DNA of 39,433 nt from Rhodospirillales bacterium (GTDB taxonomy: Bacteria; Pseudomonadota; Alphaproteobacteria; Reyranellales; Reyranellaceae), in assembly GCA_016185145.1 (NCBI GenBank), contig JACPOB010000059.1:1-39433 (forward strand), written 5' to 3'. Each line of letters opens with the position of its first letter. The first letter of the stretch is position 1. The translations under genes were made by a program, and so were the position numbers. Below the pieces are notes generated by a model. It did not search any database. It saw nothing but the letters and a program-made list of their open reading frames with translations, and was not told the DNA's origin. Shown in pieces: positions 7,739-18,326 of this stretch.

Positions 7739-9151
7739 ATGGCCGACACCAGCTTCGACATCATCATCGTCGGCGGCGGGCCGGGCGGCTACGTCGCCGC
7801 GATCCGCGCCGCCCAGCTCGGCATGAAGACCGCCGTGGTCGAGCGCGAGCACATGGGCGGCATCTGCCTCAACTGGGGCTGCATCCCGACCAAGGCGCTG
7901 CTGCGCACCTCCGAGCTCTATGGGCTGATCAAGCACGCCGATTCCTTCGGCCTGTCGGTCAAGGACGTTTCCTACGATCCCAAGAAGATCGTCGAGCGCT
8001 CGCGCAAGGTCGCGAACCAGCTCAGCAACGGCGTCAAAGGCCTGATGCGCAAGAACAAGATCACAGTGTTCGACGGCACGGCCAAGCTCGACGGCATTGC
8101 TGGCGGGCAGCGCAAGCTCGCCGTGGCGATGAACGACAAGAGCAACCTGACGCTCACCGCCAAGAACGTGATCCTGGCGACCGGCGCGCGCGCCCGCCAG
8201 CTTCCCGGCCTGGAGTCCGACGGCAAGCTCGTCTGGACCTACAAGGAAGCGATGGTGCCGCCGGAGTTCCCCAAGTCGCTGCTGGTCATCGGCTCGGGCG
8301 CGATCGGCATCGAGTTCGCGAGCTTCTATCGCACCATGGGCGCCGAGGTGACGGTGGCCGAGGTCGTCGACCGCATCCTGCCGGTCGAGGACGAGGAGGT
8401 CTCGGCCTTCGCCAAGCGCGCCTTCGAGAAGCAGGGCATGAAGATCCTGACCGGCGCCACGGTCGGCAACCTCAAGAAGGGCAAGGACAGCGTCATCGCC
8501 ACCATCACCGCGGGCGGCAAGAGCCAGGAGATCACCGTCGATCGCGTGATCAGCGCCGTCGGCATTGTCGGCAACGTCGAGAACCTGGGCCTCGAAGGCA
8601 CCAAGGTGAAGGTCGAGAAGACCCACATCGTGATCGACCAGTGGGGATTCACGGGTGAGCCGAACGTCTACGCCATCGGCGACGTCGCCGGGCCGCCGTG
8701 GCTCGCGCACAAGGCCATGCACGAGGGCGTGCTGGTGATGGAGAAGATCGCCGGCGTGAAGGGCGTGCACCCGATGAAGACCGAGAACATCCCGGGCTGC
8801 ACCTACTGCCAGCCGCAGGTCGCGAGCATCGGGCTCACCGAGTCGGCGGCCAAGGCCAAGGGCCTGCAGATCAAGGTCGGCAAGTTCCCCTTCATCGGCA
8901 ACGGCAAGGCGATCGCGCTCGGCGAGCCGGAAGGCTTCGTCAAGACCATCTTCGACGCCAAGACCGGCGAGCTTCTGGGCGCCCACATGATCGGCGCCGA
9001 GGTGACCGAGTTGATCCAGGGTTACAGCATCGCCAAGACGCTCGAGACCACCGAGGCCGAGCTGATCGCCACGGTGTTCCCGCATCCCACCCTGTCGGAA
9101 ATGATGCACGAGTCGGTACTGGCGGCGTACGGGCGAACGCTCCATATCTAG
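7739..9151 (+). CDS. lpd: Dihydrolipoyl dehydrogenase (E3)
   Basis: This 470-residue FAD/NAD flavoenzyme reoxidises the dihydrolipoyl arm. The N-terminal dinucleotide-binding motif is IIIVGGGPGGYVAA, the redox-active disulfide is CLNWGC (Cys43 and Cys48), the NAD-binding glycine motif is IGSGAIGIEFASF, and the C-terminal dimer-interface motif HPTLSE supplies His449 and Glu454. All catalytic elements are present and the length is usual. The gene lies directly after pdhC and seven bases before lipA, so it is the dedicated E3 of this complex. Confidence 0.97.
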   Translation: MADTSFDIIIVGGGPGGYVAAIRAAQLGMKTAVVEREHMGGICLNWGCIPTKALLRTSELYGLIKHADSFGLSVKDVSYDPKKIVERSRKVANQLSNGVKGLMRKNKITVFDGTAKLDGIAGGQRKLAVAMNDKSNLTLTAKNVILATGARARQLPGLESDGKLVWTYKEAMVPPEFPKSLLVIGSGAIGIEFASFYRTMGAEVTVAEVVDRILPVEDEEVSAFAKRAFEKQGMKILTGATVGNLKKGKDSVIATITAGGKSQEITVDRVISAVGIVGNVENLGLEGTKVKVEKTHIVIDQWGFTGEPNVYAIGDVAGPPWLAHKAMHEGVLVMEKIAGVKGVHPMKTENIPGCTYCQPQVASIGLTESAAKAKGLQIKVGKFPFIGNGKAIALGEPEGFVKTIFDAKTGELLGAHMIGAEVTELIQGYSIAKTLETTEAELIATVFPHPTLSEMMHESVLAAYGRTLHI

Positions 9152-9157
9152 GCCGTC

Positions 9158-10126
9158 ATGGACGGAACCCCTACCGACCTGGGCGACAAGCTCCCGCTGA
9201 GCCGCGCCGAGCGCCATCCCGAGAAGGCGCACCGGCCGGACAATCCCATTCGGCGTAAGCCGGATTGGATCAGGGTGCGTGCACCGAACTCGCCGGAATA
9301 TGCCGAGACCAGGCGTCTGATGCGCCAGTACGGCCTCGCCACGGTGTGCGAGGAGGCGGCCTGTCCCAACATCGGCGAATGCTGGAAGCAGAAGCACGCC
9401 ACCTTCATGATCATGGGCGAGACCTGCACCAGGGCCTGCGCCTTCTGCAACGTCGCCACCGGCAAGCCCGGCGCCCTCAATCCGCACGAGCCGGCCAACA
9501 TCGCCGAAGCCGTCGGCAAGCTCGGCCTCGGCCATGTCGTGGTGACGTCGGTCGATCGCGACGATCTTTTGGACGGCGGGGCAGGGCACTTCGCGGCCGT
9601 CATCACGGCGCTGCACCAGCAGGCGCCCAAGACGACGGTCGAAGTGCTGACGCCCGACTTCCTGCGCAAGGAAGGCGCGATCGAGACGGTGGTCGCGGCG
9701 CGTCCGGACGTGTTCAACCACAATCTCGAGACGGTGCCGCGGCTCTATCCGACCATCCGCCCCGGCGCACGCTACTTCACGTCGCTGCGCTTGCTCTCCA
9801 AGGTGAAGGAAATCGATCCCTCGATGTTCACCAAGTCCGGCCTGATGGTCGGGCTGGGCGAGACGCGCGAGGAGATCCTGCAGGTGATGGACGACCTGCG
9901 CGCGGCCGACGTCGATTTCCTGACGGTCGGTCAGTACCTGCAGCCGACGCCCAAGCACGCGCCGATCGACCGCTTCTGGACGCCGGCCGAGTTCGACGAG
10001 CTGGCGACTCTCGCCCGCGCCAAGGGCTTCCTGATGGCGTCGGCCTCGCCGCTCACGCGTTCGAGCTATCACGCCGGCGACGATTTCGCCCGACTGCGCG
10101 CGGCGCGCGCCTCGCGGTCTGTTTGA
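9158..10126 (+). CDS. lipA: Lipoyl synthase
   Basis: This 322-residue radical SAM enzyme inserts two sulfurs into octanoylated lipoyl domains. It has both iron-sulfur motifs: the auxiliary cluster Cys64, Cys69 and Cys75 ([12 protein letters not shown]), and the radical SAM triad Cys90, Cys94 and Cys97 (CTRACAFC). The position directly after the PDH genes couples cofactor synthesis to three lipoyl-bearing proteins encoded nearby or elsewhere. Its stop overlaps the TTG start of the next gene by two bases. Confidence 0.97.
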   Translation: MDGTPTDLGDKLPLSRAERHPEKAHRPDNPIRRKPDWIRVRAPNSPEYAETRRLMRQYGLATVCEEAACPNIGECWKQKHATFMIMGETCTRACAFCNVATGKPGALNPHEPANIAEAVGKLGLGHVVVTSVDRDDLLDGGAGHFAAVITALHQQAPKTTVEVLTPDFLRKEGAIETVVAARPDVFNHNLETVPRLYPTIRPGARYFTSLRLLSKVKEIDPSMFTKSGLMVGLGETREEILQVMDDLRAADVDFLTVGQYLQPTPKHAPIDRFWTPAEFDELATLARAKGFLMASASPLTRSSYHAGDDFARLRAARASRSV

Positions 10127-10614
10127 GCACCACCCGTCACACCGAGCGGCGCGTCGTCGCGTACACGCCCATGCAGCTCTTCGAGCTGGTGGCCGATGTG
10201 CCGCGCTATCCGGAGTTCCTGCCGTGGTGCCATGCCGGCCGTATTCGACGGCGTGAGAGCGCCAACGTGCAGATTTCCGAGCTGGCGATCGGCTTTGGGC
10301 CGTTCCACGAAAAATTCGCTTCGCGCGTCGTTTTGGCGCCTGAAGCGCCGGGCGGGCCGCGCATCGACACCACCGGCATCGAAGGGCCGTTCCGCCGGCT
10401 GGTCAGCCGTTGGACCTTCCAGCCGCATCCTGCGGGATGCCTGATCGACTTCGAGCTGGAGTTCGACTTTCGCTCTCTCCTGCTGCAGCAGACGGTGCGC
10501 CTGCTGTTCGCCGAAGCGGTGAAGCGCATGGTGAGCGCGTTCGAAGCGCGCGCCAAACAGCTTTACGGCAAGCCTAGCGTTCAGCCAGCGACGCCAATAT
10601 CGTCAACGCGGTGA
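10123..10614 (+). CDS. Coenzyme Q-binding protein, COQ10/RatA family (START-like)
   Basis: A 163-residue START-like/polyketide-cyclase-fold protein that resembles COQ10 (a ubiquinone chaperone) and the E. coli protein named RatA. Conserved family features are the opening [19 protein letters not shown], the RYPEFLPWC motif and the C-terminal amphipathic helix. The start is TTG 10123, overlapping the lipA stop; no ATG or GTG is available in frame near there. Its 3' end overlaps the convergent pncC gene by 41 bases. The toxin name in databases is probably less apt here than a ubiquinone-handling role. Confidence 0.85.
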   Translation: MSTTRHTERRVVAYTPMQLFELVADVPRYPEFLPWCHAGRIRRRESANVQISELAIGFGPFHEKFASRVVLAPEAPGGPRIDTTGIEGPFRRLVSRWTFQPHPAGCLIDFELEFDFRSLLLQQTVRLLFAEAVKRMVSAFEARAKQLYGKPSVQPATPISSTR

Positions 10615-11065
10615 TCACCGACACGCGCCGGATCGTGTCGCGGTCGCCCGGGAAGACATGACGCTCGGCGACGAGGTCGTGGCCGGTGCGTGCTCCGGCG
10701 AAGTGGACGAGGCCGACTGGCTTTTCTGCGGTGCCGCCGCCCGGGCCCGCGACGCCGGTGACCGATACCGCAAGATCGACGCCCGAGCGGGTGAGGGCGC
10801 CCGTGGCCATCGCCCGCGCCACGGGATCGCTCACCGCGCCATGACCCATCAGGGCATCCCACGGCACGCCCAGCATCTCGCGCTTGGCCTCGTTGGCGTA
10901 GGTCACGTAGGCGCGTTCGACGACGTCGGATGAGCCTGCGATCGCCGTCAGCGTCGCGGCGACCAGCCCGCCGGTGCAGGATTCGGCGGTGACCAGTTTC
11001 AGCCCGCGCTTGCGACAGGCATGCAGCACGCGCTCGGCGGCGTCTCGCATCTCGTGATCGAACAT
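10574..11065 (-). CDS. pncC: CinA C-terminal family protein (nicotinamide-nucleotide amidohydrolase)
   Basis: A 163-residue single-domain CinA_C protein that should deamidate NMN in pyridine-nucleotide recycling. The family signatures AESCTGGLVAATLT and SVTGVAGPGGGT are intact. The N-terminal molybdopterin-like CinA domain is absent, as is usual for proteobacterial PncC. ATG 11065 gives the normal length; the reading frame continues upstream only through a palindromic repeat. It lies downstream of ispDF on the same strand, with the repeat element between, and its 3' end overlaps the coq10 gene on the other strand. Confidence 0.92.
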   Translation of the reverse strand: MFDHEMRDAAERVLHACRKRGLKLVTAESCTGGLVAATLTAIAGSSDVVERAYVTYANEAKREMLGVPWDALMGHGAVSDPVARAMATGALTRSGVDLAVSVTGVAGPGGGTAEKPVGLVHFAGARTGHDLVAERHVFPGDRDTIRRVSVITALTILASLAER

Positions 11066-11092
11066 CCCAACACCCCTCCCAAAACAGCGCTT

Positions 11093-11228
11093 CCTCCCCA
11101 CACGCTTCGCGTGTGGGGAGGTGGCCCGAAGGGCCGGAGGGGTCATGAGCATCCGTGAAGATGCCCATGACCCCTCCGTCGCCGTATGACGGCGACACCT
11201 CCCCATCGCGGCTTCCGCGATGGGGAGG
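11093..11228. repeat. Composite palindromic element (family C) between ispDF and pncC
   Basis: A 136-base element is built almost entirely of hairpins. CCTCCCCACACGC-TTC pairs with its complement (11093-11121, 13-bp stem). GGCCC-GAA-GGGCC follows at 11123-11135. A central 12-bp stem pairs GGAGGGGTCATG (11136-11147) with CATGACCCCTCC (11166-11177). GTCGCCGT-ATG-ACGGCGAC is at 11178-11196, and a 14-bp stem beginning CCTCCCCATCGCGG is at 11198-11228. It starts two bases from the ispDF stop. The symmetry (outer CCTCCCC stems, central stem) looks like a BIME-type mobile repeat, and it may also attenuate or stabilise the ispDF-pncC message. Confidence 0.8.
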
Positions 11229-11230
11229 AA

Positions 11231-12388
11231 CTACTTCCTCGGCACCTCGACCGTCGCCAGCGCCTGCGCCGCGATGCCCTCGCGGCGGCCGGTGAAGCCG
11301 AGGCCCTCCGTGGTCGTCGCCTTGACGCTCACTCTGTCACGCTCGATGCCGGCGATGCGAGCGATGCTTTCGACCATCGCCTCGCGATGCGGCCCGATGC
11401 GCGGCGCCTCGCAGACCAGCGTGAGATCGAGATGGACGATCCGGCCGCCGGCGGTCGCCAGAAGATCGACGGCATGGCGCAGGAAGCGGTCGGACGACAC
11501 GCCGCGCCATTGCGGATCGGACGGCGGGAAATGCTTGCCGATGTCGCCGGCGCCGATCGTTCCCAGCAGCGCATCGGTCAGCGCATGCAAGGCGACGTCG
11601 GCGTCGGAGTGCCCGGAGAGCGCTTGGCCGTGCGGAATGGCGACGCCGCACAGCATCAGCTGGCTGCCGGCGGCGAAGCCGTGCACGTCGAAGCCGAAGG
11701 CGGTGCGCGTTTCCATCGTCGAGACCATGTCGTCGGCCGTAGTGATCTTGCGGTTGTCGTCATGCCCTTCGACGATGACGACACGAAGCCCGGCGCGCTC
11801 GGCGACCGCCGCGTCATCGGTAAGGGCGCTTGCCTCGTGGCTGGCCAGCGAAGCCGCAGCCCGGTGGGCGGCAAGCAGCTCGGCGAAGCGAAAGATCTGC
11901 GGCGTCTGGGCCCGCCACAAGCCGCTGCGCGACACCGTACCGGCCAGCATGCCGGCCTCGTCCACCTTCTTCAGGGTGTCGGCGACCGGTACGCCCAGGA
12001 CGGCTCCGTCGATGCCGGGCGCCAAGGCCTCCAGGCAGCCCATGATGTCGGACACCCGCACATAGGGCCGGGCGGCATCGTGGATCGCGACCAGATCGGG
12101 CGCGTGAGCCGCGAGGGCTTCCAGGCCATTGAGGACAGATTGTTGCCGGCTGGCGCCCCCTATCACAGGCGGCGGCAGGCCCATCCCTTGTACGGCGGTG
12201 CGGTAATGGCCTTCGTCAGCCGGAGCGATGACGACCTGGATGCCGTCGATGCCCGGCGTCGCCTGGAAGACCTCGAGGGTGCGACGCAGGACGGGCTGGC
12301 CCGCCAAAGTGGCATATTGTTTGGGCAGAGGGCCTCCGAAGCGGCTACCCCGGCCCCCGGCGACGATCAGGGCGGTGCAGGTTGGCAC
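11231..12388 (-). CDS. ispDF: Bifunctional IspD/IspF isoprenoid enzyme
   Basis: A 385-residue fusion of two non-consecutive MEP-pathway enzymes. The N-terminal IspD cytidylyltransferase (about 1-225) has VAGGRGSRFGGPLPKQY and the DAARPY motif. The C-terminal IspF cyclodiphosphate synthase (from about 230) has the metal motif DVH (Asp234, His236) and GHSDADVALHALTDA. The fusion is typical of alphaproteobacteria. GTG 12388 is chosen because the protein then starts right at the first beta-strand; an ATG at 12481 would add 31 unlike residues and lies inside the dusB promoter palindrome. The gene is divergent from dusB. Confidence 0.95.
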   Translation of the reverse strand: MPTCTALIVAGGRGSRFGGPLPKQYATLAGQPVLRRTLEVFQATPGIDGIQVVIAPADEGHYRTAVQGMGLPPPVIGGASRQQSVLNGLEALAAHAPDLVAIHDAARPYVRVSDIMGCLEALAPGIDGAVLGVPVADTLKKVDEAGMLAGTVSRSGLWRAQTPQIFRFAELLAAHRAAASLASHEASALTDDAAVAERAGLRVVIVEGHDDNRKITTADDMVSTMETRTAFGFDVHGFAAGSQLMLCGVAIPHGQALSGHSDADVALHALTDALLGTIGAGDIGKHFPPSDPQWRGVSSDRFLRHAVDLLATAGGRIVHLDLTLVCEAPRIGPHREAMVESIARIAGIERDRVSVKATTTEGLGFTGRREGIAAQALATVEVPRK

Positions 12389-12471
12389 GGCCGCTAGATA
12401 ACACCGAGCCAGCAACTGCGCACTCGGGACCGCTTGCGCACCCCGCCGGGACCCGCTATTGCTCGCCCAAT

Positions 12472-12500
12472 TATTGTGCACTGCACAAGATGCCTATAAA
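12472..12500 (+). promoter_or_regulatory. dusB-ntrBC promoter with perfect palindrome
   Basis: TTGTGCA-C-TGCACAA (12474-12488) is a perfect 7-bp inverted repeat with a one-base centre. It overlaps the -35 region (TATTGT 12472-12477) of a promoter whose -10 is TATAAA (12495-12500, 17-base spacer). Transcription would start close to the dusB ATG at 12514, leaving almost no leader. The palindrome is well placed for repression of dusB-ntrBC. The regulator is unknown; the half-site spacing does not fit the usual NtrC site. Confidence 0.55.
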
Positions 12501-12513
12501 CTGATCAGTAGTC

Positions 12514-13521
12514 ATGGATTGCACACCGCGTCTTCAGCCCGTCCAGATCGGTCCCGTCCGGATCGACGACCCCGTCATCCTGGCCCCCATGTCGGGCGTG
12601 ACGGACATGCCCTTCCGCCAAATGGTGAAGCGGGGCGGGGCGGGCCTCGTCGTGTCCGAGATGATCGCCTCGGCGGCGATGGTGCGCGAGAACCGCAAGA
12701 CGCTGCTGATGGCGAAGAATTCGCCGGAAGAATTCCCGATGTCAGTGCAGCTCGCCGGCTGCGAGCCCGAGGTCATGGCCGATGCAGCCAGGCTGAACGA
12801 GGACCGTGGCGCCGCCATCATCGACATCAACTTCGGCTGCCCGGTGAAGAAGGTCGTGAACGGCCATGCCGGCTCGTCGCTGATGCGCGACGAGATCCAT
12901 GCCGCGAAGATCCTCGAAGCCACCGTCAAGGCGGTGAAGCTGCCGGTGACGTTGAAGATGCGCACCGGCTGGGATTCGAACAACCGCAACGCGCCCAACC
13001 TGGCGCGTATCGCCGAGGAGTGCGGCATCAAGCTGCTGACCGTGCATGGGCGCACGCGCTGCCAGTTCTATGACGGGCACGCCGACTGGGCGTTCGTCGC
13101 CAACGTCAAGGCGGCGACCAGGCTGCCGGTGATCGTGAACGGCGACATCAATACCCTCGACGACGTCGACACCGCGCTCGCGCAGTCGGGCGCCGACGGC
13201 GTCATGATCGGGCGCGGCGCCTACGGCCGGCCGTGGTTCCTGAACCAGGCGATCCACTATCTGCGCACCGGCGAGCGCCTGCCCGATCCGTCGCTCGCCG
13301 AGCAGTACGCCACCGTGCGCGCGCACTTCGAATCGATGCTGTCGCACTACGGCCAGGAGACCGGCGTGCGCATGGCCCGCAAGCATCTGGGCTGGTATTC
13401 CAAGGGCCTGCCGGCATCGGCCGAGTTCCGCGCCGCCGTCAACCGCGAGACAGAGCCTGCCAAGGTGCGCGCCATGCTGGCCGCGTTCTTCCTGCCCAAT
13501 CTCGAGCGGCAGGCTGCCTAG
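12514..13521 (+). CDS. dusB: tRNA-dihydrouridine synthase B (NifR3)
   Basis: This 335-residue FMN enzyme reduces uridine to dihydrouridine in the tRNA D-loop. The TIM-barrel starts with [15 protein letters not shown], the catalytic cysteine is in INFGCPVKK (Cys109), and the FMN-phosphate-binding [16 protein letters not shown] follows, with a C-terminal helical domain. It is the first gene of the classical alphaproteobacterial nifR3-ntrB-ntrC operon, and ntrB begins one base after its stop. The promoter lies immediately upstream. Confidence 0.96.
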   Translation: MDCTPRLQPVQIGPVRIDDPVILAPMSGVTDMPFRQMVKRGGAGLVVSEMIASAAMVRENRKTLLMAKNSPEEFPMSVQLAGCEPEVMADAARLNEDRGAAIIDINFGCPVKKVVNGHAGSSLMRDEIHAAKILEATVKAVKLPVTLKMRTGWDSNNRNAPNLARIAEECGIKLLTVHGRTRCQFYDGHADWAFVANVKAATRLPVIVNGDINTLDDVDTALAQSGADGVMIGRGAYGRPWFLNQAIHYLRTGERLPDPSLAEQYATVRAHFESMLSHYGQETGVRMARKHLGWYSKGLPASAEFRAAVNRETEPAKVRAMLAAFFLPNLERQAA

Positions 13522-13522
13522 G

Positions 13523-14577
13523 ATGGCGCTGCAGCCCCTCAAGCGCGCGAGCATCCTCAGCGACCAGTTCCCGATGGCGCTTCTCGATTCGCTGTCGGAG
13601 GCGATCGTCGTGGTCGATGCGCGCGGGCTGATCCACTACGCCAACCTGTCGGCCGAGCAGTTCTTCGGCGTCGGCCGCACGCGCCTGGTCGGCCATCCGC
13701 TCGACGAGTTCGTGCCCGAGGACACGCCGCTCTTCTCCCTGCTCGAGCAGGTGTTCTGTGCGCTGCGACTCTCGCCGGTCGTCGACAGCGACGGCCTGGT
13801 CGCCGTGTCGCTGACCGAGCAGACCATCGCCCGCAACATCGATCGCCAGATGTCGCATCGCAGCGCCGCGCGTTCGGTGAGTGCGCTCGCCGCCATGCTG
13901 GCGCACGAGGTGAAGAACCCGCTGTCGGGCATCCGCGGCGCCGCGCAGCTCCTCGAACAGTCGGTGCCCGATTCCGAGCGCGAGCTGACCGGCCTGATCT
14001 GCGAGGAGACCGACCGCATCGTCGCCTTGGTCGACCGCATGGAGGCGTTCGCCGACGGCCGGCCGATCGACCGCAGTCCGATCAACATCCATCAGGTCCT
14101 CAACCACGTCCTGCGCATCTCCCAGAACGGCTTCGGCAAGGGCGTGCGCTTCGTCGAGACCTACGATCCCTCGCTGCCCGACGTGCACGGCGACCGCGAC
14201 CAGCTCATCCAGGTGTTCCTGAACCTGGTGAAGAATGCCTGCGAGGTGCCCGGCGACGGCGAGCGCGAGATCGAGTTGTCCACAGCCTACCGCCACGGCC
14301 TGCGCCTGGCCGTCCCCGGCCAGCAGGCCAAGGTCAACCTGCCCCTGGTGGTTTCGGTGCGGGACAACGGCCGCGGGGTGTCCGACGAAATCCGCGCCCA
14401 TCTTTTTGACGCCTTCGTCACCAACAAGCCCACCGGAACTGGCCTGGGTCTTGCCTTGGTGGCCAAGATCATCAACGACCACGGCGGGGCCATCGAATTC
14501 GACAGCGAGCCCGGCCGTACGACTTTTAGGGTTATGTTGCCGTTGCAGTCCCTCCAGGCCGCCCCCCAGGCCATTCC

Positions 14578-14581
<4 letters not shown>
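13523..14581 (+). CDS. ntrB: Nitrogen regulation sensor histidine kinase NtrB
   Basis: A 352-residue soluble two-component kinase/phosphatase that controls NtrC in response to PII proteins. It has an N-terminal PAS domain (about 10-110), the H-box [17 protein letters not shown] with phospho-acceptor His128, and the N-box NLVKNACE. The ATP-lid glycine boxes are DNGRGV and GTGLGLALV. It has no transmembrane segment. The stop overlaps the ntrC start as ATGA, so translation is coupled. Confidence 0.96.
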
Positions 14582-16056
<1,475 letters not shown>

Positions 16057-16060
16057 CAAA

Positions 16061-18292
16061 TTGACAGCTGCGCTGGGCGTTTCACGCTTGGGCGATGCGA
16101 CAGCGGCAGTGGCCCGGAGATTGGGCGGCCGCGCCGCCGCCGTATCGCTGGCCGTGCTCGCCATGTTCGCCGGCGCGGCGACGTATGCCTGGCTGGCGGG
16201 CTTCGTCCCCACCGCGCTCAACACCCGCGGCTGGATCACCGGCCTGCTGGTCGCCGACCTGGTGATCGCCGTGGCGCTGGTGGCGCTGCTGGCGGTGCGC
16301 CTCACCCAGCTCTGGCTCGATCGCCGGCGCGGCGCGGCGGGCTCCCGCCTGCACATGCGGCTGGTGCTGGTGTGCAGCCTGTTCACCATCACGCCGACGC
16401 TGATCGTCACCATCATCCTGTCGCTGCTGGTCATCAACCTCACCGACTTCGTGGTGAAGCCGGCCCAGGCCTCGTACGAGGCCGCGCGGGCGATCGGCGA
16501 GCCGGTGCGGCGCGCCCGCGAAGAGGAGATCCTGCGCGACATCGGCGCCGTCGCTTCTTCCCTGCAGGCGATCGGCATCGACGCCGTGCGCGACAAGGAG
16601 GCGACGACCGGCCTGCTGCAGCGCCTGATCGACGGGCGGCCGATCATCGAGGCGATCGTCGTCGATGCCGACAACGGCGTGCTGGAGCGCGCCCTGGCGC
16701 CCAACGCCCAGGGCCTCAAGGATCCGATGCCGTCCGCCCAGGCGCTATGGCGCGCCGTCAGGCAGAACGGTCCGGTGGAGATCCAGGCGCCCGACGGCGC
16801 CTACTTCGTCATGCAGCTCTTCCTCGGCGAACCGCTGTTCCTGGTCACCGGCCATTCGGTCGACCTGCGCGTCGTCGACTACATCAAGAGCATCGAGTTC
16901 GCCGGCTCCTTCTACTCCCAGATCGAGCAGGCCATGCAGCGCAGCCAGCTCCTGATCTTCGTGATCTGCGGCGCCATCGCTCTGCTGATGCTGCTGGCCG
17001 CGATGTGGCTCGCCATCCTGTTCGCCTCGCGCCTGACCGCGCCGATCGGCGGGCTGATGGCCGCGGCCGAGCGGGTGAGGGGCGGCGATCTGTCGGCGCG
17101 CGTCGAAGAGGGACCGGCCAACGACGAACTGGGCCAGCTCACGCGCTCGTTCAACCGAATGGCGAGCCAGATCGAGCAGCAACGCGGCGACCTCATCGAT
17201 GCCAACAAGGAGCTCGACACGAGGCGGCGGCTGACCGACGCGGTGCTGGCCGGCGTCTCCGCCGGCGTGCTGAGCGTCGACAGCACAGGCATCATCACCC
17301 GCACCAACCGCTCGGCCCTCGAGCTGCTTGCCCTGCCCGAGGACGGCGTGGTCGAGCGACCGCTGACCGCCGTGATGCCGGAGCTGGCGCCGCTGGTCGA
17401 GCAGGCCGCCGAGCGGCCCGATCGTCTGACGCAAGGCCAGGTCGAGATCCTGCAGGGCGGCACGCGGCGCATCCTGCTGGTGCGCATCAGTGCGGCATCG
17501 GATGCCGGCTCGGTCGTCACCTTCGACGACGTCACCGACCTGATGTCGGCGCAGCGCATGGCGGCGTGGGGCGACGTGGCGCGCCGCATCGCCCATGAGA
17601 TCAAGAATCCCCTGACGCCCATCCAGCTCTCGGCCGAGCGGCTGAAGCGACGCTACCTGAAGCAGATCAAGGAGGATCCCGAGACCTTCTCGATCTGCAC
17701 CGACACCATCATCCGCCAGGTCGGCGACATCGGCCGCATGGTCGACGAATTCTCCTCGTTCGCCCGCATGCCGAGGCCGACGGTCAAGCCGGAGGACGCC
17801 AAGGAGCTTTGCCAGCAGGCGCTGTTCCTGCAGCGCCAGGGCAATCCCGAGATCCGCTACGTCTCGACCTTGCCCGATCGCCCGGTGCCGCTGATCTGCG
17901 ATCGCCGACAAGTGTCGCAGGTCCTGACCAACATCCTGAAGAACTCGGCCGAGGCCATCGAGGGCAGGGAGGTCGTGCCCGGCCAGGTCCTGCCGCCGGG
18001 CGAGATCACGCTGACTTTGCGCGACGACGACGCCACGGTGCGCATCATTGTCGACGACAACGGAAGGGGGCTGCCCAAGGAAGGCCGCGAGCGGCTGACC
18101 GAGCCGTACATGACCACCCGCAGCAAGGGCACGGGGCTCGGTCTCGCCATCGTCAAGAAGATCATGGAAGATCATGGCGGCCATCTCGCCCTGGATGACC
18201 GCGAGGGTGGCGGCGCGCGTATCAGTCTGGTATTCCGGCGTGACGCGAAGGAAATCGCGTCGGTACGTTCGCATGCGACGGCCGCACAATGA
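16061..18292 (+). CDS. ntrY: Nitrogen regulation sensor histidine kinase NtrY
   Basis: A 743-residue membrane kinase, partner of NtrX. Two or three N-terminal transmembrane segments lie at about residues 30-110, followed by an extracytoplasmic region, another membrane helix (LIFVICGAIALLMLLAAMWL), a HAMP domain (RLTAPIGGLMAAAERVRGG) and a PAS region. The kinase core has His512 in RRIAHEIKNPLTPIQ, then an N-box NILKNSAEA and the GTGLGLAIV lid. TTG 16061 is chosen as start: it lies just after the ntrC stop with a GAGGCGGG stretch upstream and gives the usual length. An alternative is GTG 16109. Confidence 0.93.
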   Translation: MTAALGVSRLGDATAAVARRLGGRAAAVSLAVLAMFAGAATYAWLAGFVPTALNTRGWITGLLVADLVIAVALVALLAVRLTQLWLDRRRGAAGSRLHMRLVLVCSLFTITPTLIVTIILSLLVINLTDFVVKPAQASYEAARAIGEPVRRAREEEILRDIGAVASSLQAIGIDAVRDKEATTGLLQRLIDGRPIIEAIVVDADNGVLERALAPNAQGLKDPMPSAQALWRAVRQNGPVEIQAPDGAYFVMQLFLGEPLFLVTGHSVDLRVVDYIKSIEFAGSFYSQIEQAMQRSQLLIFVICGAIALLMLLAAMWLAILFASRLTAPIGGLMAAAERVRGGDLSARVEEGPANDELGQLTRSFNRMASQIEQQRGDLIDANKELDTRRRLTDAVLAGVSAGVLSVDSTGIITRTNRSALELLALPEDGVVERPLTAVMPELAPLVEQAAERPDRLTQGQVEILQGGTRRILLVRISAASDAGSVVTFDDVTDLMSAQRMAAWGDVARRIAHEIKNPLTPIQLSAERLKRRYLKQIKEDPETFSICTDTIIRQVGDIGRMVDEFSSFARMPRPTVKPEDAKELCQQALFLQRQGNPEIRYVSTLPDRPVPLICDRRQVSQVLTNILKNSAEAIEGREVVPGQVLPPGEITLTLRDDDATVRIIVDDNGRGLPKEGRERLTEPYMTTRSKGTGLGLAIVKKIMEDHGGHLALDDREGGGARISLVFRRDAKEIASVRSHATAAQ

Positions 18293-18326
18293 TCCGCACG
18301 TAGCATCGCGGACAATTTGAAGAGTC

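Noticed and set aside
6773..10072. Very long minus-strand open frame (1099 codons) opposite pdhC, lpd and lipA
   Set aside because: It is the antisense shadow of strongly conserved genes in GC-rich DNA; composition is His/Asp/Arg/Gly-rich with no family motif.
11066..11206. Longer pncC start extending into the palindromic element
   Set aside because: The added residues come from the repeat and have no family similarity; ATG 11065 gives the normal length.
12360..12420. Sigma-54 promoter (TGGCAC-N5-TTGCA) near the ispDF start
   Set aside because: TGGCAC is present near 12384 but the -12 TTGC element is missing.
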